Shown here in pieces: positions 33,022-41,396 of a stretch of DNA of 64,000 bases. The position numbers and the translations under genes are program-made. Source of the DNA: JAMXLG01 sp963765935. Its GTDB lineage: Bacteria; Vulcanimicrobiota; Vulcanimicrobiia; Vulcanimicrobiales; Vulcanimicrobiaceae. How positions within the stretch are numbered: position 1 is the first letter of the stretch; the number at the start of each line of letters is the position of its first letter. Below the pieces are notes generated by a model. That model worked only from the letters and a program-made list of their open reading frames with translations. It was not told where the DNA came from and searched no databases. The stretch spans positions 248,001 to 312,000 of the forward strand of contig CAVXXX010000002.1 in assembly GCA_963765935.1 (NCBI GenBank), in the 5' to 3' direction.

Positions 33022-33734
33022 TGCGAGTTTTGGCCGCCAACAGGCGCCATAGAATCGGAGAGAAGCTTGAGCTTTGCGTCCATATCGCCTTGGTCGCCGG
33101 AGCGCTGGATGGTGGTCGCTAGCTCGATCGAGTCGGGAACCGACCTCGCGGTATCGTACACGAGCGTTCCCTGGGTCTTACTGTAATAGCCGCCGCCTTT
33201 TTCCACCCGGTCGACTTTAATCGTGAGGACATTGCCGTCAGCCTTTGAGACGGTAAAATCGTTCACGATCGCCATCTGGCTATCGTGAAAATGCGGCGAC
33301 GTTTGCCAATGGCCGCCGGCGTCGACACGCGATGCCTCGTAGAAATACCGCCCGAAGTACATCAGGAGAATATTTTCGGCTTCCGTAGTGGCGAGGTTCT
33401 GATCGCAAACCACGTCTTCGGTGCGTCCGTATACCGCACATCGGAGCGTCTGCAGCGGACGAAGGTCGCGGTCGATGCTTTGCGTGATGTCGACGACGAG
33501 GCCCCCGTCGGACGTCGCGCTCATGACGTCAACGCGGACCGTGCCCGTGGACCCACCGAGACCCGAGGACCCGTTTTCGCTCACGGCACCGTAGATGCTG
33601 GCGCTCGGCGCACCGGTAAACCCGTGCTCGTCGACGGAATAATGGTAGACGACGGTGCGAAGCGGCGCATCGGCACGCGCGCACACGGGCATAACGCCGA
33701 ACGCTAGCGTTAGTGCGACGAACCAGCGCATCAA
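33018..33734 (-). CDS. Secreted protein of unknown family, tandem paralogue A
   Basis: 238 aa. Signal peptide (MRWFVALTLAFGVMPVCARADA), then DAPLRTVVYHYSVDEHGF, a Gly/Ser-rich stretch, DGGLVVDITQSIDRDLRPLQTLRCAVYGRTEDVVCDQN with two conserved Cys (likely disulfide), a YFGRYFY segment and a C-terminal half of predicted beta strands ending DMDAKLKLLSDSMAP. No recognised domain; beta-rich and probably periplasmic or extracellular. It is about half identical to its upstream neighbour, with which it is coupled (ATGA overlap). The str promoter begins at its stop codon. Confidence 0.8.
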   Translation of the reverse strand: MMRWFVALTLAFGVMPVCARADAPLRTVVYHYSVDEHGFTGAPSASIYGAVSENGSSGLGGSTGTVRVDVMSATSDGGLVVDITQSIDRDLRPLQTLRCAVYGRTEDVVCDQNLATTEAENILLMYFGRYFYEASRVDAGGHWQTSPHFHDSQMAIVNDFTVSKADGNVLTIKVDRVEKGGGYYSKTQGTLVYDTARSVPDSIELATTIQRSGDQGDMDAKLKLLSDSMAPVGGQNSH

Positions 33735-34453
33735 TGCGATGTCTGACTCGTTGTGGGCGCCATGGAATCAGTGAGCAGCTTGAGCTCGACATTCATATCG
33801 CCCTGCGCTGACGAGCGTTGTGTTGTCGTGGCGGTGCGAATTGACTCGGGAATATTGAGCGCCGCGTCATAGAGCAGTGTCCCTTCCGTGTGCGAGCGAT
33901 AGGACATGGCTTTTTCGCTTCTGTCGATCGTCACCGTGATGACATTTCCGTCGGTTTTCGCTGCGGTGTACGTGTTTTGAATCGTTGCGTTGGTCATGTG
34001 CGGGTCGATGTGCCAGCGTCCCGCGGGATCGATCCGCGAGGGATCGTAAAAAAACCGTCCCACGTATTGGAGAAGGACCGTTTCTTCGGCCGTTGCGTTC
34101 AGATTTTGATCGCAGATGACCGACTGCGATCGCCCGTAAACTGCGCAACGAACGGTTTGCATATCCTTTAACTCGCGATCTACGTGTTCCGAAACGTCGA
34201 CGACCAGGCCGCCGTCCGGCGTTGCTTTAACTACGTCCATGCGAATGGTGCCCGAGCGCGCGCTTGAGCCATAATCTGAATTTTCGAGAACGGCACCGCC
34301 GTACGGACCGCCGCCCATTGAGGGAGCACTGCCGAAGCCGCGTGCATCCATCGCAAAGTGGTACACGACGGTTCGGACCGGCGCATCGGCGCGTGCGAGA
34401 ACGGGTGTGAAGAGCAGCAGCAGAATAGCAAGGATGTGATAGGCAGCTTTCAT
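33731..34453 (-). CDS. Secreted protein of unknown family, tandem paralogue B
   Basis: 240 aa from ATG 34453, where the signal peptide begins (MKAAYHILAILLLLFTPVLARADA); the open frame upstream lacks similarity to paralogue A. It shares the framework DAPVRTVVYHF, DGGLVVDVSEHVDREL, RCAVYGRSQSVICDQN, LQYVGRFFYDPSRIDPAGRWHIDP and MNVELKLLTDSMAP. Tandem duplication followed by divergence is evident. Function unknown. Confidence 0.8.
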   Translation of the reverse strand: MKAAYHILAILLLLFTPVLARADAPVRTVVYHFAMDARGFGSAPSMGGGPYGGAVLENSDYGSSARSGTIRMDVVKATPDGGLVVDVSEHVDRELKDMQTVRCAVYGRSQSVICDQNLNATAEETVLLQYVGRFFYDPSRIDPAGRWHIDPHMTNATIQNTYTAAKTDGNVITVTIDRSEKAMSYRSHTEGTLLYDAALNIPESIRTATTTQRSSAQGDMNVELKLLTDSMAPTTSQTSH

Positions 34454-34494
34454 GGGGCGCGCCTTACACAGCCGCCCGCCTGGTCCCTTGAGTA

Positions 34495-35178
34495 TTAAGT
34501 CCTGGCCGCCTGACCGCTTCTCGGCACTCGCGTCAAAACGATGCTCGTCCAGATCACCCAAATTGCGAAGGGCAGCAGGCCGAGTATCAGCGTGCCGACG
34601 CCGCCGATTGCCATGAAGCCGCTTGTTGAAAAGACCGACAGCGTCGATATCGCGCTGCCGATCGTTCCGAGGTACCCGAGATACACAAGCCCCGCCGGAA
34701 GGCTTTGGTGACGGCGCCCGCTGTGCGAAGCAGCGAACAGCACGACTGCGCTCGGAATGAAAATCATCGCGCCGAAGGCATTGAACGTATCGTAGAGCAT
34801 TGCGATGACTTGCGGACTTCGTTCGGTTGAGGGATGCATGCCAAGCACCACTTGCACGGTGCCCGTGACGATGACGATCGCCGCGGCGACGAGTCCACCC
34901 GCAAGCATGTACGTCGGCAGCCCATCATCGAGTTGCGGCACGAGACGCAAATACGCGCGTAACTGAACGAGCCACCACAGAAAAAACGCCACCGCGGGAA
35001 AGGTAAGCCACGCGGCTAGCATCCACATTGCGTGATGCGCGTCGATGAATGCACCGACGGTGGCGGCCGGCGTATCGGGCGGCGGCGGCGCGCCGGGAAG
35101 AAATGCGGCGACAATGACGATGATAATGAACGCTATTCCCGACCATCCGGCAGAGCGTTCCACAGCAACGTTGTACAT
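34495..35178 (-). CDS. Multipass membrane protein of unknown function
   Basis: 227 aa from ATG 35178, fixed by AGGAGGT seven bases upstream; the GTG at 35187 overlaps that site and is rejected. Six or so hydrophobic segments (IAFIIIVIVAAFLPG, AWLTFPAVAFFLWWLVQL, LAGGLVAAAIVIVTGTVQVVLG, MIFIPSAVVLFAASH, and two C-terminal ones). The DUF4386/DUF998-like layout is suggestive but not decisive. It is divergent from the DUF1059 gene. Confidence 0.65.
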   Translation of the reverse strand: MYNVAVERSAGWSGIAFIIIVIVAAFLPGAPPPPDTPAATVGAFIDAHHAMWMLAAWLTFPAVAFFLWWLVQLRAYLRLVPQLDDGLPTYMLAGGLVAAAIVIVTGTVQVVLGMHPSTERSPQVIAMLYDTFNAFGAMIFIPSAVVLFAASHSGRRHQSLPAGLVYLGYLGTIGSAISTLSVFSTSGFMAIGGVGTLILGLLPFAIWVIWTSIVLTRVPRSGQAART

Positions 35179-35249
35179 GCTCGGCACCTCCTACGTCTTC
35201 GTTTTGTGCGTTACACTACAATCCTCGCAAACCTATGAGGAGGACGGTA

Positions 35250-35444
35250 ATGGACACGACCGCGACCCGAAAGTACGTGGACTGCAGCGAATTCCCGAGC
35301 GAGACGAACTGCACGCTCTATATTTCCGGCACCAAGGATGAAGTAATGAAAGCGGCGGTCGAACACGCCGTTTCTTCACACGGTCATCAGGACACGCCGG
35401 AACTTCGTCAGCAGCTCGTCACCATGATGGCCGACGAAACGTAA
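35250..35444 (+). CDS. DUF1059 family small protein
   Basis: 64 aa from ATG 35250, preceded by GAGGAGG at a spacing of 6 (a second in-frame ATG 15 bases upstream overlaps it). KYVDCSEFPSETNCTLYISGTKDEVMKAAVEHAVSSHGHQDTPELRQQL resembles DUF1059 proteins, which have a Cys-rich N-terminus and an EHAxxxHG helix. Soluble, function unknown. The TACAAT at 35217-35222 could be its -10 element. Confidence 0.75.
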   Translation: MDTTATRKYVDCSEFPSETNCTLYISGTKDEVMKAAVEHAVSSHGHQDTPELRQQLVTMMADET

Positions 35445-35450
35445 GCGGAT

Positions 35451-35843
35451 TTAGAGCAACAGCGATCGCGTCGCGTCGTCGAACTTCGCGGCGATCTCCT
35501 CTTTCGTATAACCGCGATGACGCATCGTTTCGATAAAGTGCGACACCGCGTCAGTTAATGCGTGCGATCGCGCGCGACGATCCGCCGCGGGCGTCTTCGG
35601 TGCGACACGCGTGCCGCGCCGGCCTTCGCTCACGAGCCATCCGGCCTGCTGCAGGTCCGCGTAAGCGCGCGCGACGGTGTTCGGCGCGACGCCTAAGTCG
35701 CCCGCGAGTTGACGAACCGTCGGAAGAATTGCATCGGGCGCAAGGTCCCCGCGTTCGATAGCCGCGCGAATCTGTTCGAAGATCTGCTGGTACGGTGCCG
35801 CCTCGAGATTAGGATCGACGGCGATGAGCGCATCAGAAATCAT
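35451..35843 (-). CDS. GntR-family (YtrA-like) transcriptional regulator
   Basis: 130 aa. Short C-terminal region typical of the YtrA subfamily. The winged HTH is at about 17-80 (PYQQIFEQIRAAIERGDLAPDAILPTVRQLAGDLGVAPNTVARAYADLQQAGWLVSEGRRGTRVA), followed by a roughly 45-residue helical dimerisation tail. It starts immediately after the membrane protein gene (35844), with which it forms an operon, and the 36658-36681 palindrome in front of that gene is the obvious operator for self-repression. Confidence 0.92.
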   Translation of the reverse strand: MISDALIAVDPNLEAAPYQQIFEQIRAAIERGDLAPDAILPTVRQLAGDLGVAPNTVARAYADLQQAGWLVSEGRRGTRVAPKTPAADRRARSHALTDAVSHFIETMRHRGYTKEEIAAKFDDATRSLLL

Positions 35844-36641
35844 TTACACCGTTGTCGCACGAACCCGCATCCGTTCGAGAAAGTACCGGGCGATGGCCCA
35901 TATTCCGAAGCCGAAAAACAGGATCGATGATGCGGTTTCAACGCCCGTTATCCACGGACCGGTACGGACTTCCGGCTTGCTCATTGCAATAAATACGTAA
36001 CTGGACGCGTAGGCAAGCGCGAGCAATCCGAATACGCGACTCCACCGCAAACGCGTATCGACATAGAGTTCGATATCTGGGTCGTCGCCTGCAAGCAAGG
36101 CTGCCATCTGCGACGTACGAGCTGCAACGACGACGATCGTTACGCACGCTACGGCAACAATGACTGCAGGCGCGCGCAGGTTCGGATACACGATAAGCGC
36201 GAGTGCCAACGCTGCGGCGAAGAGCGCGCCCACATACCACAGCACCGGAACCGCCGACGTCGGCGTGCGCGGCTGAAGCGACGCGGCGCGGCGCTCGCTG
36301 CAATTGCGCATGTTCAAATAGATTTGCGACATCACGACGGCGAGATCCGCGCAGAGGAGCGCATAGCCAATTACGGGACTGAGGACTTGTACGATCACGA
36401 GTGCGCCAAAGAGCACTGCCGACAAGCCGGCGACACGCCACGCCCAATCGTTGCCACTCTCGAGGTCTTTACGGCGTTGGACGACCGGCGCAAAGCGGTC
36501 TTTTAACCGTGCATCGCGCAGCTCCAAGTAAAAGAAACGCGAGCACGAATTGAACGCGGCGCCCTTCCAGACAATGCATAAACCGAAGAGCGTGAGAAAC
36601 CCGCCGATGTACCAGCGTTCGAATTCAACGTACCAATGCAC
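35844..36641 (-). CDS. Multipass membrane protein controlled by the GntR regulator
   Basis: 265 aa from GTG 36641, with GGAGG at a spacing of 6. About six to seven hydrophobic segments (WYIGGFLTLFGLCIVWKGAAF, VAGLSAVLFGALVIVQVLSPVIGYALLCADLAVV, VLWYVGALFAAALALALIVY, APAVIVAVACVTIVVVAA, VFGLLALAYASSYVFIAM, ILFFGFGIWAIARYF). Soluble loops include LRDARLKDRFAPVVQRRKDLESGND. YtrA-type regulators usually control ABC transporters; here the partner is a single membrane protein with no ATPase, so function is open. Confidence 0.65.
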   Translation of the reverse strand: MHWYVEFERWYIGGFLTLFGLCIVWKGAAFNSCSRFFYLELRDARLKDRFAPVVQRRKDLESGNDWAWRVAGLSAVLFGALVIVQVLSPVIGYALLCADLAVVMSQIYLNMRNCSERRAASLQPRTPTSAVPVLWYVGALFAAALALALIVYPNLRAPAVIVAVACVTIVVVAARTSQMAALLAGDDPDIELYVDTRLRWSRVFGLLALAYASSYVFIAMSKPEVRTGPWITGVETASSILFFGFGIWAIARYFLERMRVRATTV

Positions 36642-36657
36642 GTCCTGCCTCCCCTTT

Positions 36658-36698
36658 TTTGTATTACAACACTAATACAAAGACAGGTTTTGTGTCAA
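36658..36698. promoter_or_regulatory. Palindromic operator and promoter of the membrane protein-GntR operon
   Basis: TTTGTATTA (36658-36666) and TAATACAAA (36673-36681) are perfect 9-bp arms around CAACAC. A perfect -35 TTGACA lies on the minus strand at 36693-36698, which puts any -10 inside the palindrome. The arrangement predicts repression by the linked GntR protein. The start codon at 36641 is 17 bases from the palindrome. Confidence 0.75.
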
Positions 36699-36723
36699 GC
36701 AGTTAGAACAAACCGCGCGACAG

Positions 36724-37866
36724 ATGAAGGATCGCCTCGATGTCTTGGATGGCCTGCGCGGGATCGCGGTTCTGCTGGTGCTCTGGTACCACGTGTGGGA
36801 AATTTCGTGGTTGCCCGCACCCTTTTCATGGCTGCAGTTCGTCCCGGAAACCGGCTTTATCGGCGTTCCCCTCTTCTTTTTTTTGAGCGGATTTGTGATC
36901 TCGTATCCGTTTATACGCGCGCAAGCCGCGCATCAACCGATGCCGACCTGGCCGCACTTCGCATACCGTCGCTTCATCAAGATCGTGCCCTCGTACGTAC
37001 TCTCGATCGTTATTGCATATGCGATCGGCTATGCAGCAACGGTGCGATGGGGCAATACTCCGCCGCTGCGCGAGATCGTCACTCATTTGCTCTTCATTCA
37101 CACGTGGTGGCAAGAAACATACGGATCCATCAACGGCGTGCTGTGGACCCTCGCAGTGGAAGTCGAGTTTTATCTCCTCTTCCCGCTGATTTGGTTTTGC
37201 TTTAAGCGCGCGCCGTGGATTACGGCCGCAGCAATGGCAACGATCGCCGTCTTGTGGCGTAGTTGGGCCGCGCAGTGCTGCTTCGCGACGACGTTTCCGT
37301 TGCTCGCTGAAAATTTGCCCGGATATCTCGATATTTTTGCAAGCGGAATGATTTGCGCGCTGCTCTTTACGCGGTACGGTCATCGTTTGCGAATGTGGCG
37401 CGGCGCTCGGGCAATGACGCTCGTCGCGCTCGCGGGATGGGTAGGACTTGCATGGTTGCTAATCAGCATCTTCAACTACCGTATGGAGCCGCAGTGGGAG
37501 GTTGCGGGACAACTTCACACGCGCGTGCTCTACGGCATTGCGTTCGGAACGATCGCTTTCGGTTCGCTTTGCGCCCCGCGATGGTGGCAATGGTTGCTCG
37601 CAAATCCACCGCTCCGCTTTCTCGCGCTGATTTCGTACAATCTCTATCTCTACCATCAAATGGTCGCGCGTGAAATGGTAGCACTGCACGTTCCGTCCTA
37701 TCAGGGCGATCCGCACTTCGATCCGGCGTGGCAAGTGAGCTACTCGCTCCTCGCCTTTGTCTTGACGATCGTGCAGGCGGCAATCGTCACCTATCTCTTC
37801 GAACGGCCGCTCCTGCGGATGCCCGAGCCTGGTCTCGTCCGCCATCCCGCAGGGCACTCCGTATGA
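36724..37866 (+). CDS. Acyltransferase 3 (OafA/YrhL) family membrane protein
   Basis: 380 aa with ten or so membrane segments. MKDRLDVLDGLRGIAVLLVLWYHVWEIS contains the conserved GLRGIA and the catalytic-type His of WYHV. GVPLFFFLSGFVISYPF and YRRFIKIVPSYVLS and INGVLWTLAVEVEFYLLFPL are typical. It O-acylates surface polysaccharides, lipids or other envelope molecules; the acceptor is unknown. It is probably transcribed together with the two pilin-like genes that follow at once. Confidence 0.9.
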   Translation: MKDRLDVLDGLRGIAVLLVLWYHVWEISWLPAPFSWLQFVPETGFIGVPLFFFLSGFVISYPFIRAQAAHQPMPTWPHFAYRRFIKIVPSYVLSIVIAYAIGYAATVRWGNTPPLREIVTHLLFIHTWWQETYGSINGVLWTLAVEVEFYLLFPLIWFCFKRAPWITAAAMATIAVLWRSWAAQCCFATTFPLLAENLPGYLDIFASGMICALLFTRYGHRLRMWRGARAMTLVALAGWVGLAWLLISIFNYRMEPQWEVAGQLHTRVLYGIAFGTIAFGSLCAPRWWQWLLANPPLRFLALISYNLYLYHQMVAREMVALHVPSYQGDPHFDPAWQVSYSLLAFVLTIVQAAIVTYLFERPLLRMPEPGLVRHPAGHSV

Positions 37867-37867
37867 C

Positions 37868-38302
37868 GTGCGGCGGAATGAACGCGGAGAAGGCCTGGTC
37901 GACGTCGTTGTTGCAGCGGCGATCGTAAGCATCGCGCTCGCCGCAATTCTTTCCGCCGTCGTAACCGCGACACATCGCTTCGGCGCTCAGCCCGTCGACG
38001 AAGCGCTCCGTGGATGCGTCCAACGCGAGCTTCGCATCGCGGTTGACGTGCTCAAGTATCAAGGCGCAACGATTGCTCCCGCGGCGATTGCAACATCGGC
38101 GCCGCTCCCGGGCGGTTCACCGCTGCCGATTCACCTCTCGATTTCGACCAGTCGAATTGCCGCAGGCGGATTTAGCGTAACGGTGACCGCGAGCGCGGAC
38201 GAAACGAACGAGAGCGCGACGATGACGACGAGCGTGCCCGAACCCGTTCCGCTTCCTTCCGCACAAATCGTTTCACCGTCGAACGGGCAGGCGCCGATTT
38301 AA
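37868..38302 (+). CDS. Prepilin-type N-terminal cleavage/methylation protein
   Basis: 144 aa from GTG 37868, one base after the acyltransferase stop. N-terminus RRNERGEGLVDVVVAAAIVSIALAAILSAVV matches a type IV prepilin: short basic leader, Gly-Glu cleavage site, then a hydrophobic helix; Asp takes the place of the usual Glu5. The rest is a small Ser/Pro-rich domain with a Cys. A minor pseudopilin of type IV pilus or type II secretion is likely, but no assembly ATPase or peptidase is near. Confidence 0.7.
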   Translation: MRRNERGEGLVDVVVAAAIVSIALAAILSAVVTATHRFGAQPVDEALRGCVQRELRIAVDVLKYQGATIAPAAIATSAPLPGGSPLPIHLSISTSRIAAGGFSVTVTASADETNESATMTTSVPEPVPLPSAQIVSPSNGQAPI

Positions 38303-38958
38303 TGCTCATTCGTGCGATGGTGTTGATCGCGTTCGTTGCCGTTCTCGCTGAAACGATCGTCTACGGCGCTGCCGCCCTCGCGCGCATGGCGTTTCATGCA
38401 CGTGAACATGCCGCCGTTCGCGCAGCCTTCTCCGACGCGGTTCGCGGCGCGCAAAGTGCAGCTGCGGGAGGTCCGGTCCCGCAACCCTCGGCAACATGCG
38501 GGTACGCAACGAACACCGGATGTGTCATTACCGTCCGAACGATGATTTCCGTTGCGACGCCCGTTCCCGCAAGCACGCCATCAGCCTGTCCGGAGGACGG
38601 CTGCACCGTCTACGAGCAGAACAACTCGCACGTCGCGGAATCGCGCGCGAGTTATGCAATCACGGCTCAAGTGCTCGCGAGCAATGGAGACGTGTTAATG
38701 ACGCGAAGCGGGATCGTCGCATTTCGCACGTTCGCTACGCCGCCATACGCGGCACTCGTTGGGTCGCTCGACGCAACGCTCGATGCGATTGCGGACGGTG
38801 GCGCCGGCGATGATGCAGGCAGCGCGTCAAATCCGAACTCGACGCTGATACACGTCGAATATCAACAGACCGGCGGGCCGGCGACGCCGGTACCAGCGGA
38901 TGTGTGGCGGGCGCTCGACGAGCATCCCGCCACCGCTGCACCTTCCTGGGATACCTAG
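38302..38958 (+). CDS. Hypothetical envelope protein, translationally coupled to the pilin-like gene
   Basis: 218 aa; start overlaps the preceding stop (TAATG). N-terminal single hydrophobic segment (MVLIAFVAVLAETIVYGAAALA), then a Pro/Thr/Ser-rich soluble region with four Cys (ATCGYATNTGCVI; ACPEDGCTVYEQN) and an Asp/Gly-rich segment. Architecture matches minor pilin or PilX-like partners, but there is no detectable family. An external location is inferred from Cys pairs and composition. Confidence 0.55.
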   Translation: MLIRAMVLIAFVAVLAETIVYGAAALARMAFHAREHAAVRAAFSDAVRGAQSAAAGGPVPQPSATCGYATNTGCVITVRTMISVATPVPASTPSACPEDGCTVYEQNNSHVAESRASYAITAQVLASNGDVLMTRSGIVAFRTFATPPYAALVGSLDATLDAIADGGAGDDAGSASNPNSTLIHVEYQQTGGPATPVPADVWRALDEHPATAAPSWDT

Positions 38959-38969
38959 GGGATGCGTCC

Positions 38970-39365
38970 CTACACGCTTGCGAGTTGCGATCCGAAGAAA
39001 CGTTGTGTCAAATCGGCGACAAACGGCAACCGCACTTCTTTACCTTGAAACGCGGTGATCCACGTCCACAACCATGCGACGAGGAAGAGAATTCCGACGA
39101 TCATCGAGACGAGCGCGACGATTCCGATAAGTGGCCAGAGATGCGCCATTGAAAGAATCGTATCGACAACACCGACGATGATGTTCCAGGCAATGACCAC
39201 TGCGAACAGCGTGATCGACTGGCACGCGGCCCATTTCACGAATTTGTTGGTGCCGCCGCCGACCAGCATGATGATGCCACCGATAACGCTGAGAAGGTAG
39301 GCGAGACCCGCCGCTACATTCGGTTCCAATCCGAACGGCGTGTCCTTGGGCGATTGGCTGACCAT
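38970..39365 (-). CDS. DUF4870 (Tic20-like) membrane protein
   Basis: 131 aa from ATG 39365, preceded by AAAGGGG. NVAAGLAYLLSVIGGIIMLVGGG, KWAACQSITLFAVVIAWNIIVGVVDTILS, PLIGIVALVSMIVGILFLVAWLWTWITAFQG are typical of DUF4870, a small four-segment membrane family of unknown role. The gene is convergent with the pilin-like pair. Confidence 0.85.
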   Translation of the reverse strand: MVSQSPKDTPFGLEPNVAAGLAYLLSVIGGIIMLVGGGTNKFVKWAACQSITLFAVVIAWNIIVGVVDTILSMAHLWPLIGIVALVSMIVGILFLVAWLWTWITAFQGKEVRLPFVADLTQRFFGSQLASV

Positions 39366-39462
39366 GGTGCCCCTTTCGTAACCTGCGTAGCAAAAAGAGG
39401 GGAAGATGCGTCGCTTGTCTCGCATCGGGAGCGTTGATTCCTGCTACTTTGGTCGCTACCGC

Positions 39463-40233
39463 CTAGTGAAACTGCCGGATCGCCGCTGCAAGCTCTTCGG
39501 GCGTTTCAATGGGAAGATTGTGCCCCGCGTCGCGAAGCTGAACGAAGATCGCTCCAGCAATCGCGCCGGCACAGTCGTGCCGGACACGCGAAGGCAAAGC
39601 AAGCGGGTCCCTGGCGCCGGCGATAACGAGCGTAGGGACATTGATTTCCGCGAGCCGCTCGGCAAAATCGATCCCGCGGCCACGATCGTACCAGCCGATC
39701 CAATGTTCGTATTGCGCGATGAGCGCGTCGTCGACAATGCGCTGCATGCTCTCGCGTGATGGTTCGCGAGCCATGGCCGCGCGCTGAAATCGCTCGATGC
39801 GTTCGCGCGACCCGTACGCCGAAAGCGTCATGGCGCGATGTTTTTCGGGAAAACGCGTCGCCTTCGCCGTGCCGGGAGCGATGAGAATCAGACGCACGAG
39901 ATTGCGAGGACGTTCCGCGGCGATATACTGCGCGAGCTTACCACCCATGGAATGCGCAACGAGCGTGACCGGTGCATCGATAGAGGCGAGAGCAACGCGT
40001 AAATCTCCCGCATATCCATCGAGGTCATGGCCCTCCGCCGGCCGATCCGACAAACCGCAGCCCCGAAAATCGAGCAGCCGAACCGAACATTCGCGCAAGT
40101 CGAGCCGGTCGACGACGTCGTACCACATGCGTCGAGACGAGATCCATCCGTGCGCAAAGAGAATCGCTCGGCGTCCGTCGCCTCGGCCTTCGAGGCAGAG
40201 TGAAATATCGCCGTTGCGAACGAACGCGTGCAT
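39463..40233 (-). CDS. Alpha/beta hydrolase
   Basis: About 256 aa from ATG 40233; ATG 40245 adds four residues and much longer upstream extensions have no homology. LFAHGWISSRRMW holds the oxyanion HG, DFRGCGLSDRP, nucleophile Ser in VAHSMGG, the acid Asp in IAGARDPLA, and the catalytic His in LRDAGHNLPIE. Cytoplasmic esterase or lactonase type with unknown substrate. It is divergent from the EamA gene, with overlapping 5' ends. Confidence 0.88.
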   Translation of the reverse strand: MHAFVRNGDISLCLEGRGDGRRAILFAHGWISSRRMWYDVVDRLDLRECSVRLLDFRGCGLSDRPAEGHDLDGYAGDLRVALASIDAPVTLVAHSMGGKLAQYIAAERPRNLVRLILIAPGTAKATRFPEKHRAMTLSAYGSRERIERFQRAAMAREPSRESMQRIVDDALIAQYEHWIGWYDRGRGIDFAERLAEINVPTLVIAGARDPLALPSRVRHDCAGAIAGAIFVQLRDAGHNLPIETPEELAAAIRQFH

Positions 40234-41190
40234 GGAGTGTTCCATCGACGCTCGAAACTGCGGCGAATCGTGCCGCGCCGCCTTCTTCTCTACGTAAGCC
40301 TTTTCTACGTCGTTTTCGCTTGGGCGTTGAACACCGTCCTCGCGAAACAAGCAGTGGCGCAGATCAATCCGCTCGCGTTCACCTTTCTGCGGTTCATCGC
40401 GATGACGCCGCTTGCGTTTCTTCTCGTACGGATCGCGGGCAACCGCATCCACATCAACCGCAAAGATATCGGCGCGCTCATTGTCTGCGGCGCCTGCGGC
40501 TACGGCGTCTATCAATACTTCTGGATCGTCGGCTTGAAATACACGACGCCGTTTGCATCGTCGCTCCTCGGTGCGATGTCGCCCATCTTCACGCTCGCAA
40601 TCGTCGCGGCGCTCGGCCACGAGCGCGTACGCAGCGGCCGGTGGCTCGGAGCGTTTATTGCAATTCTCGGGATTGCCGTCTTCGAGGGTGCGTTTTCCGG
40701 TGCGACGAGTTTTCGCATCGGCGATCTGCTAACGCTCGGCGCCGCAATCGTTTTTGCAATCTATAACGTGATTAGCGCGCGTCTTCTCGACCGCTACACG
40801 CCGCTCGAGCTGCTCGCGATCACGATGGCAATCGGGACCGTGATGATCGCGCCCGGTGGAATTCCCGCTCTGCTCCACACGAATTTCGCTGCGATCTCGT
40901 GGGACGTGTGGTGGCGGCTCATCTATGCGACGCTCTTTCCGATTCTGCTCACCTATCCGGTGTGGAGCTATGGGATCAGCACGCTCGGTGCCGGTCCGGC
41001 TTCGATCTTTAGCTTCTTGGTGCCCGTGCTCACCGGGATCCTGAGCGTGCCGATCGTGCACGCGTCATTCAGGAACTACGAGCTCGCCGGTGCCGCCATT
41101 TGCCTCGCCGGGATGATCGTCTCATACGCGCTTGGGCGCATCTCGCTAACCGCGATTTGGGCGCAAAGGACGTTGCCCTTCGAACGATAA
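40228..41190 (+). CDS. EamA/DMT-superfamily transporter
   Basis: Up to 320 aa from GTG 40228; GTG at 40270 is another possible start and no ribosome binding site decides. Ten hydrophobic segments in two EamA repeats (FYVVFAWALNTVLAKQAVAQINPLAFTFLRFIAMTPLAFLL; LLTLGAAIVFAIYNVISARLLDRYTPLELLAITMAIG). Exporters of metabolites or amino acids are common in this family; substrate unknown. The 5' end overlaps the divergent hydrolase start. Confidence 0.85.
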   Translation: MHGVFHRRSKLRRIVPRRLLLYVSLFYVVFAWALNTVLAKQAVAQINPLAFTFLRFIAMTPLAFLLVRIAGNRIHINRKDIGALIVCGACGYGVYQYFWIVGLKYTTPFASSLLGAMSPIFTLAIVAALGHERVRSGRWLGAFIAILGIAVFEGAFSGATSFRIGDLLTLGAAIVFAIYNVISARLLDRYTPLELLAITMAIGTVMIAPGGIPALLHTNFAAISWDVWWRLIYATLFPILLTYPVWSYGISTLGAGPASIFSFLVPVLTGILSVPIVHASFRNYELAGAAICLAGMIVSYALGRISLTAIWAQRTLPFER

Positions 41191-41201
41191 AGGCGGGCGC
41201 G

Positions 41202-41396
41202 ATGGGAAGACGCGCCTGGTATCTCCTCTTGCTGCTCCCGTTTATCGGGACGTTGATTCCGCAACTCTACAATCGGATGCAGCCGGCCGTCTTCGGACTG
41301 CCATTCTTCTACTGGTACCAGTTGCTGTGGGTCATCGTGACGTCGATTCTACTCGGCATCGTCGTCATGGCTACGCGGAGACCAGATGATGTCTAG
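41202..41396 (+). CDS. DUF3311 protein, symporter partner
   Basis: 64 aa with two membrane segments (WYLLLLLPFIGTLIPQLYNRMQPAVFGLPFFYWYQLLWVIVTSILLGIVV). RxxPxFxGxPFFYWYQLxW is typical of DUF3311, which nearly always precedes a sodium:solute symporter. Its last 11 bases overlap the symporter start, so translation is coupled; it is probably a small accessory subunit. Confidence 0.88.
   Translation: MGRRAWYLLLLLPFIGTLIPQLYNRMQPAVFGLPFFYWYQLLWVIVTSILLGIVVMATRRPDDV

Noticed and set aside
39463..40620. 385-aa hydrolase with a long charged N-terminal extension
   Set aside because: The first ~125 residues are antisense to the EamA transporter and lack homology; the hydrolase fold starts at 40233-40245.
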